Shown: positions 25,249-34,799 of the stretch, piece by piece
Numbering within the stretch: the stretch's first letter is position 1
Layout: every line of letters begins with the position of its first letter
Origin: Bacteroidales bacterium
GTDB lineage: Bacteria; Bacteroidota; Bacteroidia; Bacteroidales; WCHB1-69
Direction of reading: 5' to 3'
Assembly: GCA_017525505.1 (NCBI GenBank)
Contig: JAFXSR010000078.1
Span: 1-49,427, forward strand
DNA: 49,427 nucleotides
The notes under the pieces: model-generated
Database searches by the model: none
What the model was told of the DNA's origin: nothing
What the model saw: only the letters and a program-made list of their open reading frames with translations
Translations under genes and position numbers: made by a program

Positions 25249-26460
25249 ATGATATTACAGCAAACAATTGAGCAGGTAATTCAAGAATGGCATGATAGAA
25301 TCTCTATGGATGAGGAGGGAATTATACGTGAAAAGGCCATTCCATTGAGCAGTATTTCTTCACACGCCACCATAATCAGCGGCATCAGGCGTTGCGGGAA
25401 AAGCACCTTGCTCGCCCAACATTATCGTGGACTTACCGAACCAGCATTGTACATCAATTTTGAGCATCCCCTGTTGATGGATTTCTCCACCACAGATTAT
25501 GCCCGACTTGATAATGTCATCGCAAAACACAATGCCCAATGGCTCCTGTTCGATGAGATTCAGTCATTGCCTAATTGGGAAATTTATGTGCGACAGAAAT
25601 TGGATAATCATTACAAAGTGGTGATTACCGGTTCCAATGCTTCCTTGTTGAGTCAGGAGTTGGGCACCCTCCTTACGGGCAGGCACATTACGATGGAGCT
25701 TTTCCCGTTCTCATATACCGAATATCTAAAACTGAAATCTCAAACCTCTTCATACGAATCATTCCATGAATATTTGTTTGCTGGAGGTTTCCCCGAATAT
25801 TTGAAAACTGGAGACACACAGCAACTATCAACATTGTTTCAGGACATTCTCTATCGCGATATTATTGTGCGCTACAGTATCAAGGAGGTATCGTCCCTTC
25901 AACGGTTAGCGAACTTCCTTTTGCAGAATGTCGGCAATAAATTCTCCGCTTCAAAAATCAAACAAGCGATATCCGTAAAAGCAACCAACACTATTTTAAA
26001 TTGGTGTAATTATTTGTCAAACAGCTATTTATTCTCGTTTATTGAAAAATACAGTTACTCTGTCCGCTCACAAATGGTTAGTCCAAAAAAAATATACGCC
26101 GCTGACACCGGACTCGCTTACTCACTTTCCACCCATTCAATGACGGATAAAGGACACCTTTTGGAAAACCTTGTTTACATTGCATTAAGAAACCACTATT
26201 CGCAAATCTGTTATTATGAAGGTAAAGGTGAATGTGATTTTATGGTGTTAAAAAATGGCACACCCACACAATTGTTTCAAGTATGTGCAGAACTCAATCC
26301 TGACAACCTGCCTCGTGAAATAGAAGGCCTAGAAGAAGCAATGCGTACATTCTCCATTCCCAATGGACTGATTGTCACAGAAAACCAAACCGACACCATC
26401 CAAACCGACAATGGCAAAATTGAAGTACAGCCATTTTGGAAATGGAGTATGCATATCTAA
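25249..26460 (+). CDS. AAA_14/DUF4143-type ATPase
   Basis: A 403-residue P-loop ATPase with the two-part layout of this family. The N-terminal ATPase holds Walker A GIRRCGKSTLL (45-55), Walker B WLLFDEIQSLPNWE and a sensor strand VVITGSNASLL. The C-terminal DUF4143 domain (about 190-400) is winged-helix plus a nuclease-like fold, with YYEGKGECDFMVLKNG as its core; the catalytic acids look degenerate. These genes are widespread, often present in many copies, and their role is unproven. It is a single gene with its own promoter. A truncated relative lies at 48289-48594. Confidence 0.88.
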   Translation: MILQQTIEQVIQEWHDRISMDEEGIIREKAIPLSSISSHATIISGIRRCGKSTLLAQHYRGLTEPALYINFEHPLLMDFSTTDYARLDNVIAKHNAQWLLFDEIQSLPNWEIYVRQKLDNHYKVVITGSNASLLSQELGTLLTGRHITMELFPFSYTEYLKLKSQTSSYESFHEYLFAGGFPEYLKTGDTQQLSTLFQDILYRDIIVRYSIKEVSSLQRLANFLLQNVGNKFSASKIKQAISVKATNTILNWCNYLSNSYLFSFIEKYSYSVRSQMVSPKKIYAADTGLAYSLSTHSMTDKGHLLENLVYIALRNHYSQICYYEGKGECDFMVLKNGTPTQLFQVCAELNPDNLPREIEGLEEAMRTFSIPNGLIVTENQTDTIQTDNGKIEVQPFWKWSMHI

Positions 26461-26520
26461 TTAAATGCATTTGCCATTGAATAAAATTCACACATCTGCG
26501 TATAATTCAGGGAAAATGTG

Positions 26521-26528
26521 TATTTTTG
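26521..26528 (+). promoter_or_regulatory. -7 promoter box for leuS
   Basis: TATTTTTG, 47 bases upstream of the leuS ATG; it fits TAnnTTTG. Confidence 0.55.
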
Positions 26529-26575
26529 TAATTTTATTTTATACAGAGATTAAAATAATTAAATATTGATATATA

Positions 26576-29500
26576 ATGGATTACAATTTTAACGAAGTTG
26601 AAAAAAAGTGGCAGCAGTACTGGCGAGACAACAAAATCTACAAGGTTGATATTGACCATAGCAAGCCCAAGTTTTACGTTTTGGACATGTTCCCCTACCC
26701 CTCTGGCGCAGGACTGCATGTGGGACACCCCCTGGGCTACATTGCCTCCGACATCTACGCGCGCTACAAACGCCTGAAAGGCTTCAACGTGCTGCACCCG
26801 ATGGGCTACGACGCCTACGGTCTGCCCGCTGAGCAATACGCCATCCAGACGGGCACCCACCCTGCAGTGACCACCGAGAAAAACATCAACCGCTATCGCG
26901 AACAGATGGATAAGATCGGCTTCTGCTACGACTGGGACCGCGAAGTGCGCACCAGCGACCCGGAATATTACAAATGGACCCAGTGGACTTTCATCCAGCT
27001 GTTTAAATCCTACTATTGCAACCAAGCCAAACAGGCCCGTCCCATCAGCGAACTGGTGGAGAAGTTTGCGGCCAACGGCACCGAAGGTCTCGATGTGGCC
27101 GAGAGCAAACCGCTGAGTTTCACCGCCGCCGAGTGGAAGGCCATGAGCGAAAAGGAACAGCAAGAAGTGCTGATGAACTACCGACTGGCCTATCAGGCCG
27201 AGGCGCTGGTAAACTGGTGTCCAGAGCTGGGCACGGTACTGGCCAACGACGAGGTTGTTGACGGCCTATCCGTTCGCGGAGGTTTCCCCGTGGTGCGCAA
27301 GTCCATGAAACAGTGGCTGCTCCGCATCACCGCATACGCCGAGCGCCTGCTTTCCGATTTGGACACCGTGGACTGGAACGAGTCCATCAAGGAAGTGCAG
27401 CGCAACTGGGTAGGCAAATCCATGGGAGCCTCTGTCATCTTCAAAGTAGAAGGCAAAGACATTGACCTGGAAGTATTCACCACCCGCGCCGACACCCTGT
27501 TCGGCACCACCTTCATGGTGCTGGCCCCCGAACACGAGCTGGTTTCAGCCATCACCACTCCCGAGCATCGTGCCGAGGTGGAAGAATATATCGCCCATGC
27601 CAAGAACCGCAGTGAGCGCGAGCGTATGGCCGAAGTCCGCAAAGTAAGCGGCGCCTTCACAGGAGCTTACGGCATCAACCCCGTCACGGGGGTCAAGCTG
27701 CCCATCTGGATTTCCGACTACGTGCTGATGGGTTACGGCACTGGTGCCATCATGGCTGTGCCAGCACACGACAGCCGCGACTTCGCCTTTGCCCGGCACT
27801 TTAGCCTGCCTATTATTCAGGTGGTGACAAAGCCCGGCACAGAGCCGACCGACCCCGCCACCTGGGAAGAAAGTTTCGACGCCAAAGACGGTGTGATGGT
27901 CAACAGCGGTTTCTTGAACGGGCTGCCCGTGAAGAAAGCCATCGAGCGCATGATACAAGAGCTGGAGAAACTGAGTGTGGGTACCGGCAAGACCAACTAC
28001 CGCCTGCGCGACGCCATCTTCAGCCGCCAGCGTTACTGGGGCGAGCCCTTCCCCATCTATTACAAAGACAGCATGCCCTACGCCATGGACGAGTCGAAAC
28101 TGCCCTTGGAGCTACCTTCCATCAATGAATACAAGCCTACCGAAACTGGCGAACCGCCATTAGCCCGCGCCAAGGAATGGGTCACCGAGGAAGGCTATCC
28201 CATCGAGACCAATACCATGCCAGGCTTTGCCGGCTCCAGCGGCTATTACCTCCGCTACCAGGATCCGCACAACGACAAGGAATACTTCAGCCGCGAGGCC
28301 AATGACTATTGGCAGAATGTGGATCTCTATATCGGCGGTGCCGAACATGCCACCGGCCACCTGATCTACAGCCGTTTCTGGTGCAAGTTCCTGTTTGACT
28401 TAGGTTTATCATGCAAAGAAGAACCTTTCCAGCGCATGATCAACCAAGGTATGATCCAGGGACGCTCCAGCTTCGCTTACCGTGTCAATATCGAAAAACT
28501 GTGTGAGCATGCGGTCTGGTTCCACCTCAAAGACAAAAAATACGGTGTGGAGTTTGTACGGGACTTCAAAGACGGTCGCCGCCGTTTCGACTTCTTCTGC
28601 CCCGAAAAAGGCATCCTGATTGAAATCAACCGCGTGGGCAATCTGGAAAAGGTGGTTGAGCCCTGGAAAGAATATGCCAAAGAAAAGGGCTACAAGCTGT
28701 TGCTGGTGCCTATCGCCGATGTAGTGAGGGACTTTGTGAAAGGAACCAACAAGGTAGAACAGAAAATCAAAGACCTTATCGCAGGCAAGGATATCCCGGC
28801 ATACGAAGAAGTTCAGCCCCTACCGCCGATACCTTTGTTTGTCTCCAAGAATGTTCCGGACCGAGAAGTCTTCAGCGACCCGATCCACGTGGATATCAAT
28901 CTCGTACACAACGACATCCTCGACACTTACGCCTTCACCGAGTGGCGTGATGACCTGAAAAATGCGCTTTTCCTTTTCGAAAAAGACAAGGATGGCAACA
29001 ACGTGTATATTTGCGGCTCCGAAATCGAGAAAATGTCAAAGTCGAAATACAACGTGCAGAACCCCGACGACCTGGTAGAGAAATATGGAGCTGACACGCT
29101 GCGTCTTTATGAGATGTTCCTCGGTCCCCTGGAGCAGTCAAAACCCTGGGACGTGCAAGGTATCGAAGGCACCTACCGCTTTGTACGCAAGTTCTGGAGA
29201 TTGTTCCACAACGAGAACAACGAGTTCTGTGTCAGCGACGAAGCCGCCACCGCTCCCGAACTGAAAACCCTGCACACACTCATCAAGAAAGAAGAGGACG
29301 GCATCGAGAGCATTTCCTTCAACACCGTGGTCTCGGCCTTCATGATCTGTGTCAACGAGCTCTCCGACCTCAAATGCAACAAAAAGGAAATCCTTGAACC
29401 GCTGACCATTATGATTTCCCCTTACGCACCGCATATCGCTGAAGAGTTGTGGCACCTGCTGGGTAACGACAGCTCAGTAGTCAATGCCTCATTCCCCGTA

Positions 29501-29713
29501 TATGACGAGAGCAAAACGGTGGAGAACAGCTTCAACTACCCCATCAGCTTCAACGGCAAGATGCGTTTCAACATGGAATTGCCCATTACGATGAGCGCCG
29601 AAGAGGTGCAAGCCGCCGTGCTCGCCGCCCCCGAAGCCCAGAAATGGCTGGAAGGCAAGACCCCGAAAAAAGTCATCTTCGTGCCAAAGAAGATTGTGAA
29701 TGTTGTGATTTAA
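26576..29713 (+). CDS. leuS: Leucyl-tRNA synthetase with an inserted nuclease-like domain
   Basis: Charges tRNA-Leu with leucine. It is 1045 residues, about 100 more than usual Bacteroidetes LeuRS and 185 more than E. coli. Catalytic HVGH at 48-51 and KMSKS at 819-823; the editing domain contains [19 protein letters not shown] near 300-320. Residues about 637-750 are an insertion between GRSSFAYR and the DPIHVDIN strand. It reads as alpha ([13 protein letters not shown]), beta (GVEFVRDF), beta ([12 protein letters not shown]), beta (ILIEINRVG), alpha ([12 protein letters not shown]), beta (YKLLLVP), the order of a PD-(D/E)XK fold, with D672, E683 and N685 in the catalytic places. All synthetase motifs outside the insert are intact, so it is probably active. 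Confidence 0.95.
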   Translation: MDYNFNEVEKKWQQYWRDNKIYKVDIDHSKPKFYVLDMFPYPSGAGLHVGHPLGYIASDIYARYKRLKGFNVLHPMGYDAYGLPAEQYAIQTGTHPAVTTEKNINRYREQMDKIGFCYDWDREVRTSDPEYYKWTQWTFIQLFKSYYCNQAKQARPISELVEKFAANGTEGLDVAESKPLSFTAAEWKAMSEKEQQEVLMNYRLAYQAEALVNWCPELGTVLANDEVVDGLSVRGGFPVVRKSMKQWLLRITAYAERLLSDLDTVDWNESIKEVQRNWVGKSMGASVIFKVEGKDIDLEVFTTRADTLFGTTFMVLAPEHELVSAITTPEHRAEVEEYIAHAKNRSERERMAEVRKVSGAFTGAYGINPVTGVKLPIWISDYVLMGYGTGAIMAVPAHDSRDFAFARHFSLPIIQVVTKPGTEPTDPATWEESFDAKDGVMVNSGFLNGLPVKKAIERMIQELEKLSVGTGKTNYRLRDAIFSRQRYWGEPFPIYYKDSMPYAMDESKLPLELPSINEYKPTETGEPPLARAKEWVTEEGYPIETNTMPGFAGSSGYYLRYQDPHNDKEYFSREANDYWQNVDLYIGGAEHATGHLIYSRFWCKFLFDLGLSCKEEPFQRMINQGMIQGRSSFAYRVNIEKLCEHAVWFHLKDKKYGVEFVRDFKDGRRRFDFFCPEKGILIEINRVGNLEKVVEPWKEYAKEKGYKLLLVPIADVVRDFVKGTNKVEQKIKDLIAGKDIPAYEEVQPLPPIPLFVSKNVPDREVFSDPIHVDINLVHNDILDTYAFTEWRDDLKNALFLFEKDKDGNNVYICGSEIEKMSKSKYNVQNPDDLVEKYGADTLRLYEMFLGPLEQSKPWDVQGIEGTYRFVRKFWRLFHNENNEFCVSDEAATAPELKTLHTLIKKEEDGIESISFNTVVSAFMICVNELSDLKCNKKEILEPLTIMISPYAPHIAEELWHLLGNDSSVVNASFPVYDESKTVENSFNYPISFNGKMRFNMELPITMSAEEVQAAVLAAPEAQKWLEGKTPKKVIFVPKKIVNVVI

Positions 29714-29743
29714 TGTGATAATGAGACAATGTGCTAATGTGCT
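29712..29743 (+). repeat. Four 8-base words after leuS
   Basis: AATGTGAT, AATGAGAC, AATGTGCT, AATGTGCT, starting inside the TAA stop codon. They share GTGCTAAT with the arrays at 23470 and 33915. Confidence 0.75.
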
Positions 29744-29810
29744 AATAAACCAATAATAGTGTATCAAGCAATTATAATGATTCTTCGTTTTTTTGATTTG
29801 AAAGACAAAG

Positions 29811-30019
29811 AGGCGTGCCAAAGGCACGATATACTATTAACCCCGCACAACTTGTTGTGTGGGGTGGACAGTGACGGCTCCTGTCTGCGTGCTGAAAGCA
29901 CGCTACATACTCTCCAATGTAGCGTACCTCCAGCACGCTTGAGCAGATTGGTTCGCCGCATACCCCACATTGCGCTACGCTTATGCGGGGTTAATAGGAT
30001 TGCGTGCTTTCAGCACGAC
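29811..30019. repeat. REP-like cluster of alternating hairpins, second copy
   Basis: This fills the 392-base gap 29714-30105. Order: GCGTGCC-AAA-GGCACG (from 29813), TTAACCCCGCACAACTTG with TTGTGTGGGGT (29837-29865), GCGTGC-TGAAA-GCACGC (29887-29903), AGCGTACC/AGCACGCT (29921-29939), ACCCCACAT with ATGCGGGGTTAATA (29962-29997), and CGTGC-TTTCA-GCACG (30003-30018). The outer parts mirror each other (CTATTAACCCCGCA and TGCGGGGTTAATAG), so the whole element is a large inverted repeat like that at 8672-8998. Confidence 0.88.
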
Positions 30020-30105
30020 TAATCACTTACGTTCTATACTACGTTTATAAAATACGAACCAACTAACATAAAAAAATATCGCAACACTAGTAAATGTCAA
30101 CTATA

Positions 30106-32385
30106 ATGAAAAACATCCTCACCACAATTTGCCTCTGCCTGATCACTTTAGTGGGCTTAGCGCAGTACCGCAGCGACAGTCTCCATGTGGCGCATTATGA
30201 CATCAACTTGTTCATCGACCCTTACGGGCAGACCATCAGCGGCACAACCACAGTACAGGTGGTTCCCAAGATGGCCAATCTAAGTCATATCAACTTGGAT
30301 TTGAGGAACATGACCATTGACTCCATCATAAGGGGACAGACTTTGGCAAGCTACACCTACGTTGGCGACCTGCTCAGTATTCCTGTAGGCACATATACGT
30401 TGGGGGACACCCTTGAGATTGCGGTCAGTTACCATGGCACCCCTTACGGCAACTCATGGGGAGGCTTCACCTTCAGCAACAATTATACCTTCAACATTGG
30501 AGTCAGCATGTACGAGCAACCCCACTGCTTCGGCCGCGTGTGGTATCCCTGCATCGACGAGTTCACCGACAAATCCACCTACAGCTTCCATATCGGCACT
30601 TATCCATATCACAATGCAGTATGTGGTGGCATATATCAGGGAGAAAGCGAAGGAGAATATAACACCAAAATCTGGCACTGGCAGTTAGACCAGCCCATCC
30701 CCACCTATCTGGCTTCCGTGGCCACCGGCGCATATCAGTTGTACACCGACACCTTCCATGGCAGGCAGGCAGACATTCCCATCACCATCTACTCGCCGTC
30801 AACCTATTTTAACAATATACCGGCAACTTTCATCCATCTGAAAGAAATCGCCGCCAACTTCGAGCAACATTACGGTCCGCTCCGTTTCCCGCGCATCGGC
30901 TATGTATTGGTCAATTTCAACAGCGGAGCCATGGAACACGCCACTAATATTGCCCTGCCACAAGTGGCGGTCAACGGCACCACAAACTATGAGTCCACCA
31001 TTGCCCACGAACTGTCTCATTCGTGGTTCGGCAATCTCATCACTTGTGAAAGAGCCGAGGAAATGTGGATTAACGAAGGCTTTGCCAGCTATAGCGAGGC
31101 CATTACCGATGAAGGTGTATATTCCAAAGAGAAATATATTGAAACCATTAACAGTCAGCATTTTGATGTCTTGAAAAACCTTTATTCACGCGACCAGGGA
31201 TATTTTGCGCTGAACAACATTCCCCAGAACCACACTTATGGCATGCACGCCTATGACAAAGGCTCCATTGTGGTCCATACCCTACGCCATTACATGGGAG
31301 ACTCTTTGTTTTTCGGTGGTATTCAGGCCATGCTGAACCAATATGCTTTTCAGAATATCAATTCCGTACAGATATTTGATTTTCTAAGCAATTATAGCGG
31401 AATGAACCTGAATGGTTTTTATGAAGGATGGATCAACCAGCCAGGTTTTCTGCATTTCTCTATTGACTCCATCGTAGCGGAAGGAGGAAACCAATATGCG
31501 GTACACCTGCGCCAGAGGCTCTTCCATGCCGAACATTATGCCGATGACAACCGAGTGAATCTCACCTTCTTCTCGGCTGATGGACAACGTTTTGACTATC
31601 ATCACGCCCAATTTTCCGGAGCGAACGGTGTCGTCCATGTCAACATTCCCTTTACTCCCCTTTTCGGAGTGGCAGACTACAGCAATGAGATATGTGATGC
31701 CATTATTGATTACAACCATTGCTTTACCTTCGTCAGTGGCAAAGTATTCTCAGATGCCAATGTCACAGCTACCATCACAGCAATGCAAGACTCTTCTCTG
31801 ATGCGAGTGGAGTATAATCTGGTTCATGCCGATCCTTTCAAGGTACAACCAGACCCGTCATATCGGCTGAACAACCGCTATTGGAGGATCGAATATACCG
31901 GCAACCAGGTGCAGGGCAACTTGAAATTCAATTACAACGGCAACAACAACCAGCCAGAACACGAACTGATGCAGGGGGTCACACCCGATGATTTGGCATT
32001 ATTCTACCGTCGTGACTGCGCCGATGACTGGCATACCATTCCCTTCACCCGCAGTGGCCAGATGAGTGGCACCATCACCACCGAGAGCCTGATGCCCGGT
32101 GAATACACCTTCGGTGTTCCCAGCAGCGATGTTGGCATACAGCAGCGCAAAGCCAACGACATTCTCATCTACCCCAACCCGGCCCAAGACCGACTGTCAA
32201 TCAGCAGTGAGCAGGACATTGACAGCGTCATCATTTACGATCTCAACGGCCGCAAAGTGCTGCATAAAAGCATTAACAACAGGTCAAAAAACATTGACAT
32301 TCAATCTTTAAGTACCGGAAGCTATTTGATTCAGATATTCCACAAAAAACAACTGCTCCACACCGACAAATTCATCAAACACTAA
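30106..32385 (+). CDS. M1-family metallopeptidase with a T9SS sorting domain
   Basis: Secreted zinc aminopeptidase-like enzyme, 759 residues from this ATG (a second ATG at 30094 adds four residues before the signal peptide). Signal peptide at about 1-20 (ILTTICLCLITLVGLA). The zinc site is H301-ELSH with the third ligand E324 in NEGFASY; the exopeptidase motif reads SGAMEHATN where GAMEN is usual. A beta-rich middle follows. The last about 80 residues (ILIYPNPAQDRLSI to the Lys/His end) are a type A T9SS C-terminal domain, so the protein should be exported through the outer membrane and anchored or released. It shows that the host has a T9SS. Confidence 0.92.
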   Translation: MKNILTTICLCLITLVGLAQYRSDSLHVAHYDINLFIDPYGQTISGTTTVQVVPKMANLSHINLDLRNMTIDSIIRGQTLASYTYVGDLLSIPVGTYTLGDTLEIAVSYHGTPYGNSWGGFTFSNNYTFNIGVSMYEQPHCFGRVWYPCIDEFTDKSTYSFHIGTYPYHNAVCGGIYQGESEGEYNTKIWHWQLDQPIPTYLASVATGAYQLYTDTFHGRQADIPITIYSPSTYFNNIPATFIHLKEIAANFEQHYGPLRFPRIGYVLVNFNSGAMEHATNIALPQVAVNGTTNYESTIAHELSHSWFGNLITCERAEEMWINEGFASYSEAITDEGVYSKEKYIETINSQHFDVLKNLYSRDQGYFALNNIPQNHTYGMHAYDKGSIVVHTLRHYMGDSLFFGGIQAMLNQYAFQNINSVQIFDFLSNYSGMNLNGFYEGWINQPGFLHFSIDSIVAEGGNQYAVHLRQRLFHAEHYADDNRVNLTFFSADGQRFDYHHAQFSGANGVVHVNIPFTPLFGVADYSNEICDAIIDYNHCFTFVSGKVFSDANVTATITAMQDSSLMRVEYNLVHADPFKVQPDPSYRLNNRYWRIEYTGNQVQGNLKFNYNGNNNQPEHELMQGVTPDDLALFYRRDCADDWHTIPFTRSGQMSGTITTESLMPGEYTFGVPSSDVGIQQRKANDILIYPNPAQDRLSISSEQDIDSVIIYDLNGRKVLHKSINNRSKNIDIQSLSTGSYLIQIFHKKQLLHTDKFIKH

Positions 32386-32417
32386 ACATTAAACACTAAC
32401 ATTAAAAACCAACCTCT

Positions 32418-33878
32418 ATGATAAGTTTCTGCATCGGCATTGCCGCCCTGATATTAGGATACTTCATTTACGGCAAATTCATTGAAAAGATTTTCGTAGT
32501 GGACCCCAACCGCACAACGCCCGCATACACCAAACAGGATGGTGTAGATTATATGCCTTTGAAACCCTGGAGAATTTTCCTGATACAATTCCTGAACATC
32601 GCTGGTGTAGGACCCATTTGCGGGGCCATCATGGGTGCCAAGTTCGGCACAGCCTCGTATCTGTGGATTGTGTTAGGTTCTATTTTTGCCGGTGCCGTTC
32701 ACGATTACTTGTCGGGGATGATGTCATTACGAGACGATGGTTGCAGCTTACCGGAAATACACGGCAAATACATGGGCACTTTCGTTAGGCAGCTGATGAG
32801 AGCCTTTATGATTTTCCTGATGATATTGGTAGGGGTAGTTTTTGTGAACACACCGGCCACGTTGCTGAACACGCATTTCACCCCCAACTGGAACATCTAT
32901 ATATGGGTGGTCATCATCTTATCTTATTACCTGATTGCCACTCTCATGCCCATTGACAAGATCATCGGCAAGATATACCCTGTCTTTGGCTTTCTGCTTT
33001 TTGGCATGGCTTTGGCTATTGTCGCGGCATTCATCTATCACAGACCTCATATTCCGGAGTTATGGGAAGGTCTCAACAATCATGCATATACAAGCACGAA
33101 CCCCATCTTTCCAATGATGTTCATCTCCATCGCCTGCGGAGCCATTTCCGGTTTCCACGCCACGCAGTCCCCTTTGATGGCACGCTGCATGACCAATGAG
33201 AAGCAAGGCCGTCCGATTTTCTATGGCGCCATGATTTCCGAAGGTATCGTTGCCCTGATTTGGGCTGCCGCCGCCTCCTACTTTTTCGGTCCAGACAGTC
33301 CTGTCCAGACAGCTGGACTCAGTGGTCCCGCCATGGTAGGCTTAATTGCCAACACTTGGTTTACCCCCGTCATCTGTGTCATCACCATCTTGGGAGTCAT
33401 CAGTGCCTCTGTCACTTCTGGCGATACCGCCCTGCGTTCCGCTCGACTGATTGTTGCTGACTTTCTTCATATCGAACAAAAAAGCATCAGCAAACGACTG
33501 ATTATTGCCGTACCACTCTTCCTTGTAACTGGCACTCTCCTGGTTTTCAGCCTTACCCACAAAGAAGGTTTCGAGATCATCTGGCGTTATTTTGGATGGG
33601 CCAACCAATTACTATCCGTTTTCACACTTTGGTCCATCACTTTTTATTTGGCTATTGAAAACAAAAAGAAATATCCCTACAGCTATCTTTTGACACTGAT
33701 TCCCGCACTGTTCATGACCATGGTTTGTTCCACATTCATCATCATGTCCACCAACACAGGTCTCCAATTGTCTGCCCAATGGTCATACCTTATGGCTGGA
33801 ATAGTAACCCTCTTCTGCCTGATGGCATTTATCAGCTGGTTAAGAAGAGCCCCTAACAGCACCTCTCTCAGGTCATAA
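32418..33878 (+). CDS. cstA: Carbon starvation protein CstA family transporter
   Basis: Inner-membrane transporter of the CstA/BtsT family, whose characterised members import peptides or pyruvate. It is 486 residues, the shorter form usual in Bacteroidetes (E. coli CstA has about 700). There are about fourteen hydrophobic segments. Family markers are FLNIAGVGPICGAIMGAKFG near 60-78 and GAVHDYLSGMMSLRDDG near 93-109. It lies 32 bases after the secreted M1 peptidase with no visible terminator, so peptide digestion and uptake may be co-expressed. Confidence 0.93.
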   Translation: MISFCIGIAALILGYFIYGKFIEKIFVVDPNRTTPAYTKQDGVDYMPLKPWRIFLIQFLNIAGVGPICGAIMGAKFGTASYLWIVLGSIFAGAVHDYLSGMMSLRDDGCSLPEIHGKYMGTFVRQLMRAFMIFLMILVGVVFVNTPATLLNTHFTPNWNIYIWVVIILSYYLIATLMPIDKIIGKIYPVFGFLLFGMALAIVAAFIYHRPHIPELWEGLNNHAYTSTNPIFPMMFISIACGAISGFHATQSPLMARCMTNEKQGRPIFYGAMISEGIVALIWAAAASYFFGPDSPVQTAGLSGPAMVGLIANTWFTPVICVITILGVISASVTSGDTALRSARLIVADFLHIEQKSISKRLIIAVPLFLVTGTLLVFSLTHKEGFEIIWRYFGWANQLLSVFTLWSITFYLAIENKKKYPYSYLLTLIPALFMTMVCSTFIIMSTNTGLQLSAQWSYLMAGIVTLFCLMAFISWLRRAPNSTSLRS

Positions 33879-33914
33879 TCGTAATTAAAAAGTCTAACAA
33901 GTTCCAAATATAAT

Positions 33915-33952
33915 TAGCACATTAAAATCATTTGCTAATTTACTAATTTGCT
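33915..33952. repeat. TTGCTAATT-type words between convergent genes
   Basis: ATTAGCACATT followed by CTAATTTA, CTAATTTG, CTAATTAC in 8-base steps. Same family as at 23443-23500. No terminator hairpin is seen between cstA and radC. Confidence 0.65.
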
Positions 33953-33954
33953 AA

Positions 33955-34584
33955 TTACAACCTCCCCTCCTGCTGATAACTATAATAGCTGTTGCGGGAG
34001 ATGACAATATGATCGGTCACCTGTATGTTCAGCAGCCGAGCCGCTTCGCATAACTGATTGGTCAGCTGGTCGTCAAAACGGCTGGGTACCACATCACCCG
34101 ACGGGTGGTTGTGACACAGGATCAAGCCCGTAGCCGACAATTCCAGTGCCTGTTTCAGAATCAACCGTACGTCCACGGCAGTCATGGTCAGTCCGCCCTG
34201 GCTCACCTTATCCGCTTTGATCAGCACCGCCGCCTGGTTCAGGTATAACACCCAAAACTCCTCGTGTCCCAGATGACCATTTCTCGGAAGCATATACTCG
34301 TACACCTCCATTGGGGACAGCATCTTGTGCTGTTCTCCGGCTTTCTCCGCACGCACCCGCCGGCCCAACTCAAAGGCCACCAAAAGGGTGACCGCCTTGG
34401 TCTGCCCAATACCATGAATCTGCTGCAAGTCACGCAACGACCACTCAGACAAACGGTTGAGCCGATTGTCGGTCATCGAGAGCACCCGCTTTGCCAAATC
34501 CACAACGGTTTCCTGTCGGGTACCGCTACGCAACAAAATCGCTATCAGCTCCGCATCGGTCAGAGCCGACAAGCCGTGAGACAC
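33955..34584 (-). CDS. radC: RadC-family JAB/MPN protein with a disrupted start
   Basis: RadC/DUF2466 protein, a predicted zinc-dependent JAMM-type protein of unclear role, often linked to mobile DNA. An N-terminal helix-hairpin-helix region (LQQIHGIGQTKAVTLL) is followed by the JAB domain with CHNHPSGDVVPSRFDD as the metal-binding motif. The only usable start in the open frame is GTG at 34584. Homology clearly continues upstream (NWSEADRPREK, the family's N-terminal motif) to an ATG at 34647, but the codon after that ATG is TAA. So either the gene is freshly broken at codon 2 or it is translated from GTG without the DRPREK motif. The JAB domain itself is intact. Confidence 0.85.
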   Translation of the reverse strand: MSHGLSALTDAELIAILLRSGTRQETVVDLAKRVLSMTDNRLNRLSEWSLRDLQQIHGIGQTKAVTLLVAFELGRRVRAEKAGEQHKMLSPMEVYEYMLPRNGHLGHEEFWVLYLNQAAVLIKADKVSQGGLTMTAVDVRLILKQALELSATGLILCHNHPSGDVVPSRFDDQLTNQLCEAARLLNIQVTDHIVISRNSYYSYQQEGRL

Positions 34585-34647
34585 GCATTTTTCGCGCGGC
34601 CGGTCAGCTTCGCTCCAGTTCTTAAGATTTAGTTTATGGGGTTACAT
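34585..34647 (-). other. radC N-terminal coding remnant with ATG-TAA start-stop
   Basis: In frame with radC: ATG TAA, then 19 sense codons reading PHKLNLKNWSEADRPREKC. The match to the conserved RadC N-terminus shows this was coding, with TAA in place of a sense codon at position 2. It may be a nonsense mutation, an assembly error or a start-stop regulatory element. Confidence 0.75.
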
Positions 34648-34674
34648 TTTTGTGTTTGAGGGGTTAAACGGTTA

Positions 34675-34695
34675 GGCGTGAAGGCGGGGAGACGG
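34675..34695. repeat. Short array of 8-base GGCGTGAA words
   Basis: GGCGTGAA, GGCGGGGA, GACGGA: the same word family as 17286 and 35793. The rest of the gap (34696-34799) shows nothing further. Confidence 0.6.
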
Positions 34696-34799
34696 ATTCT
34701 CTTGGGGCTGCCACGATAAGGCAGTCTTACTAACCCAACACTTGCATAAATGTCAGGTCAATCCAACACACTTGTTCGGTGTAGCTATTAGAAGAAGGA

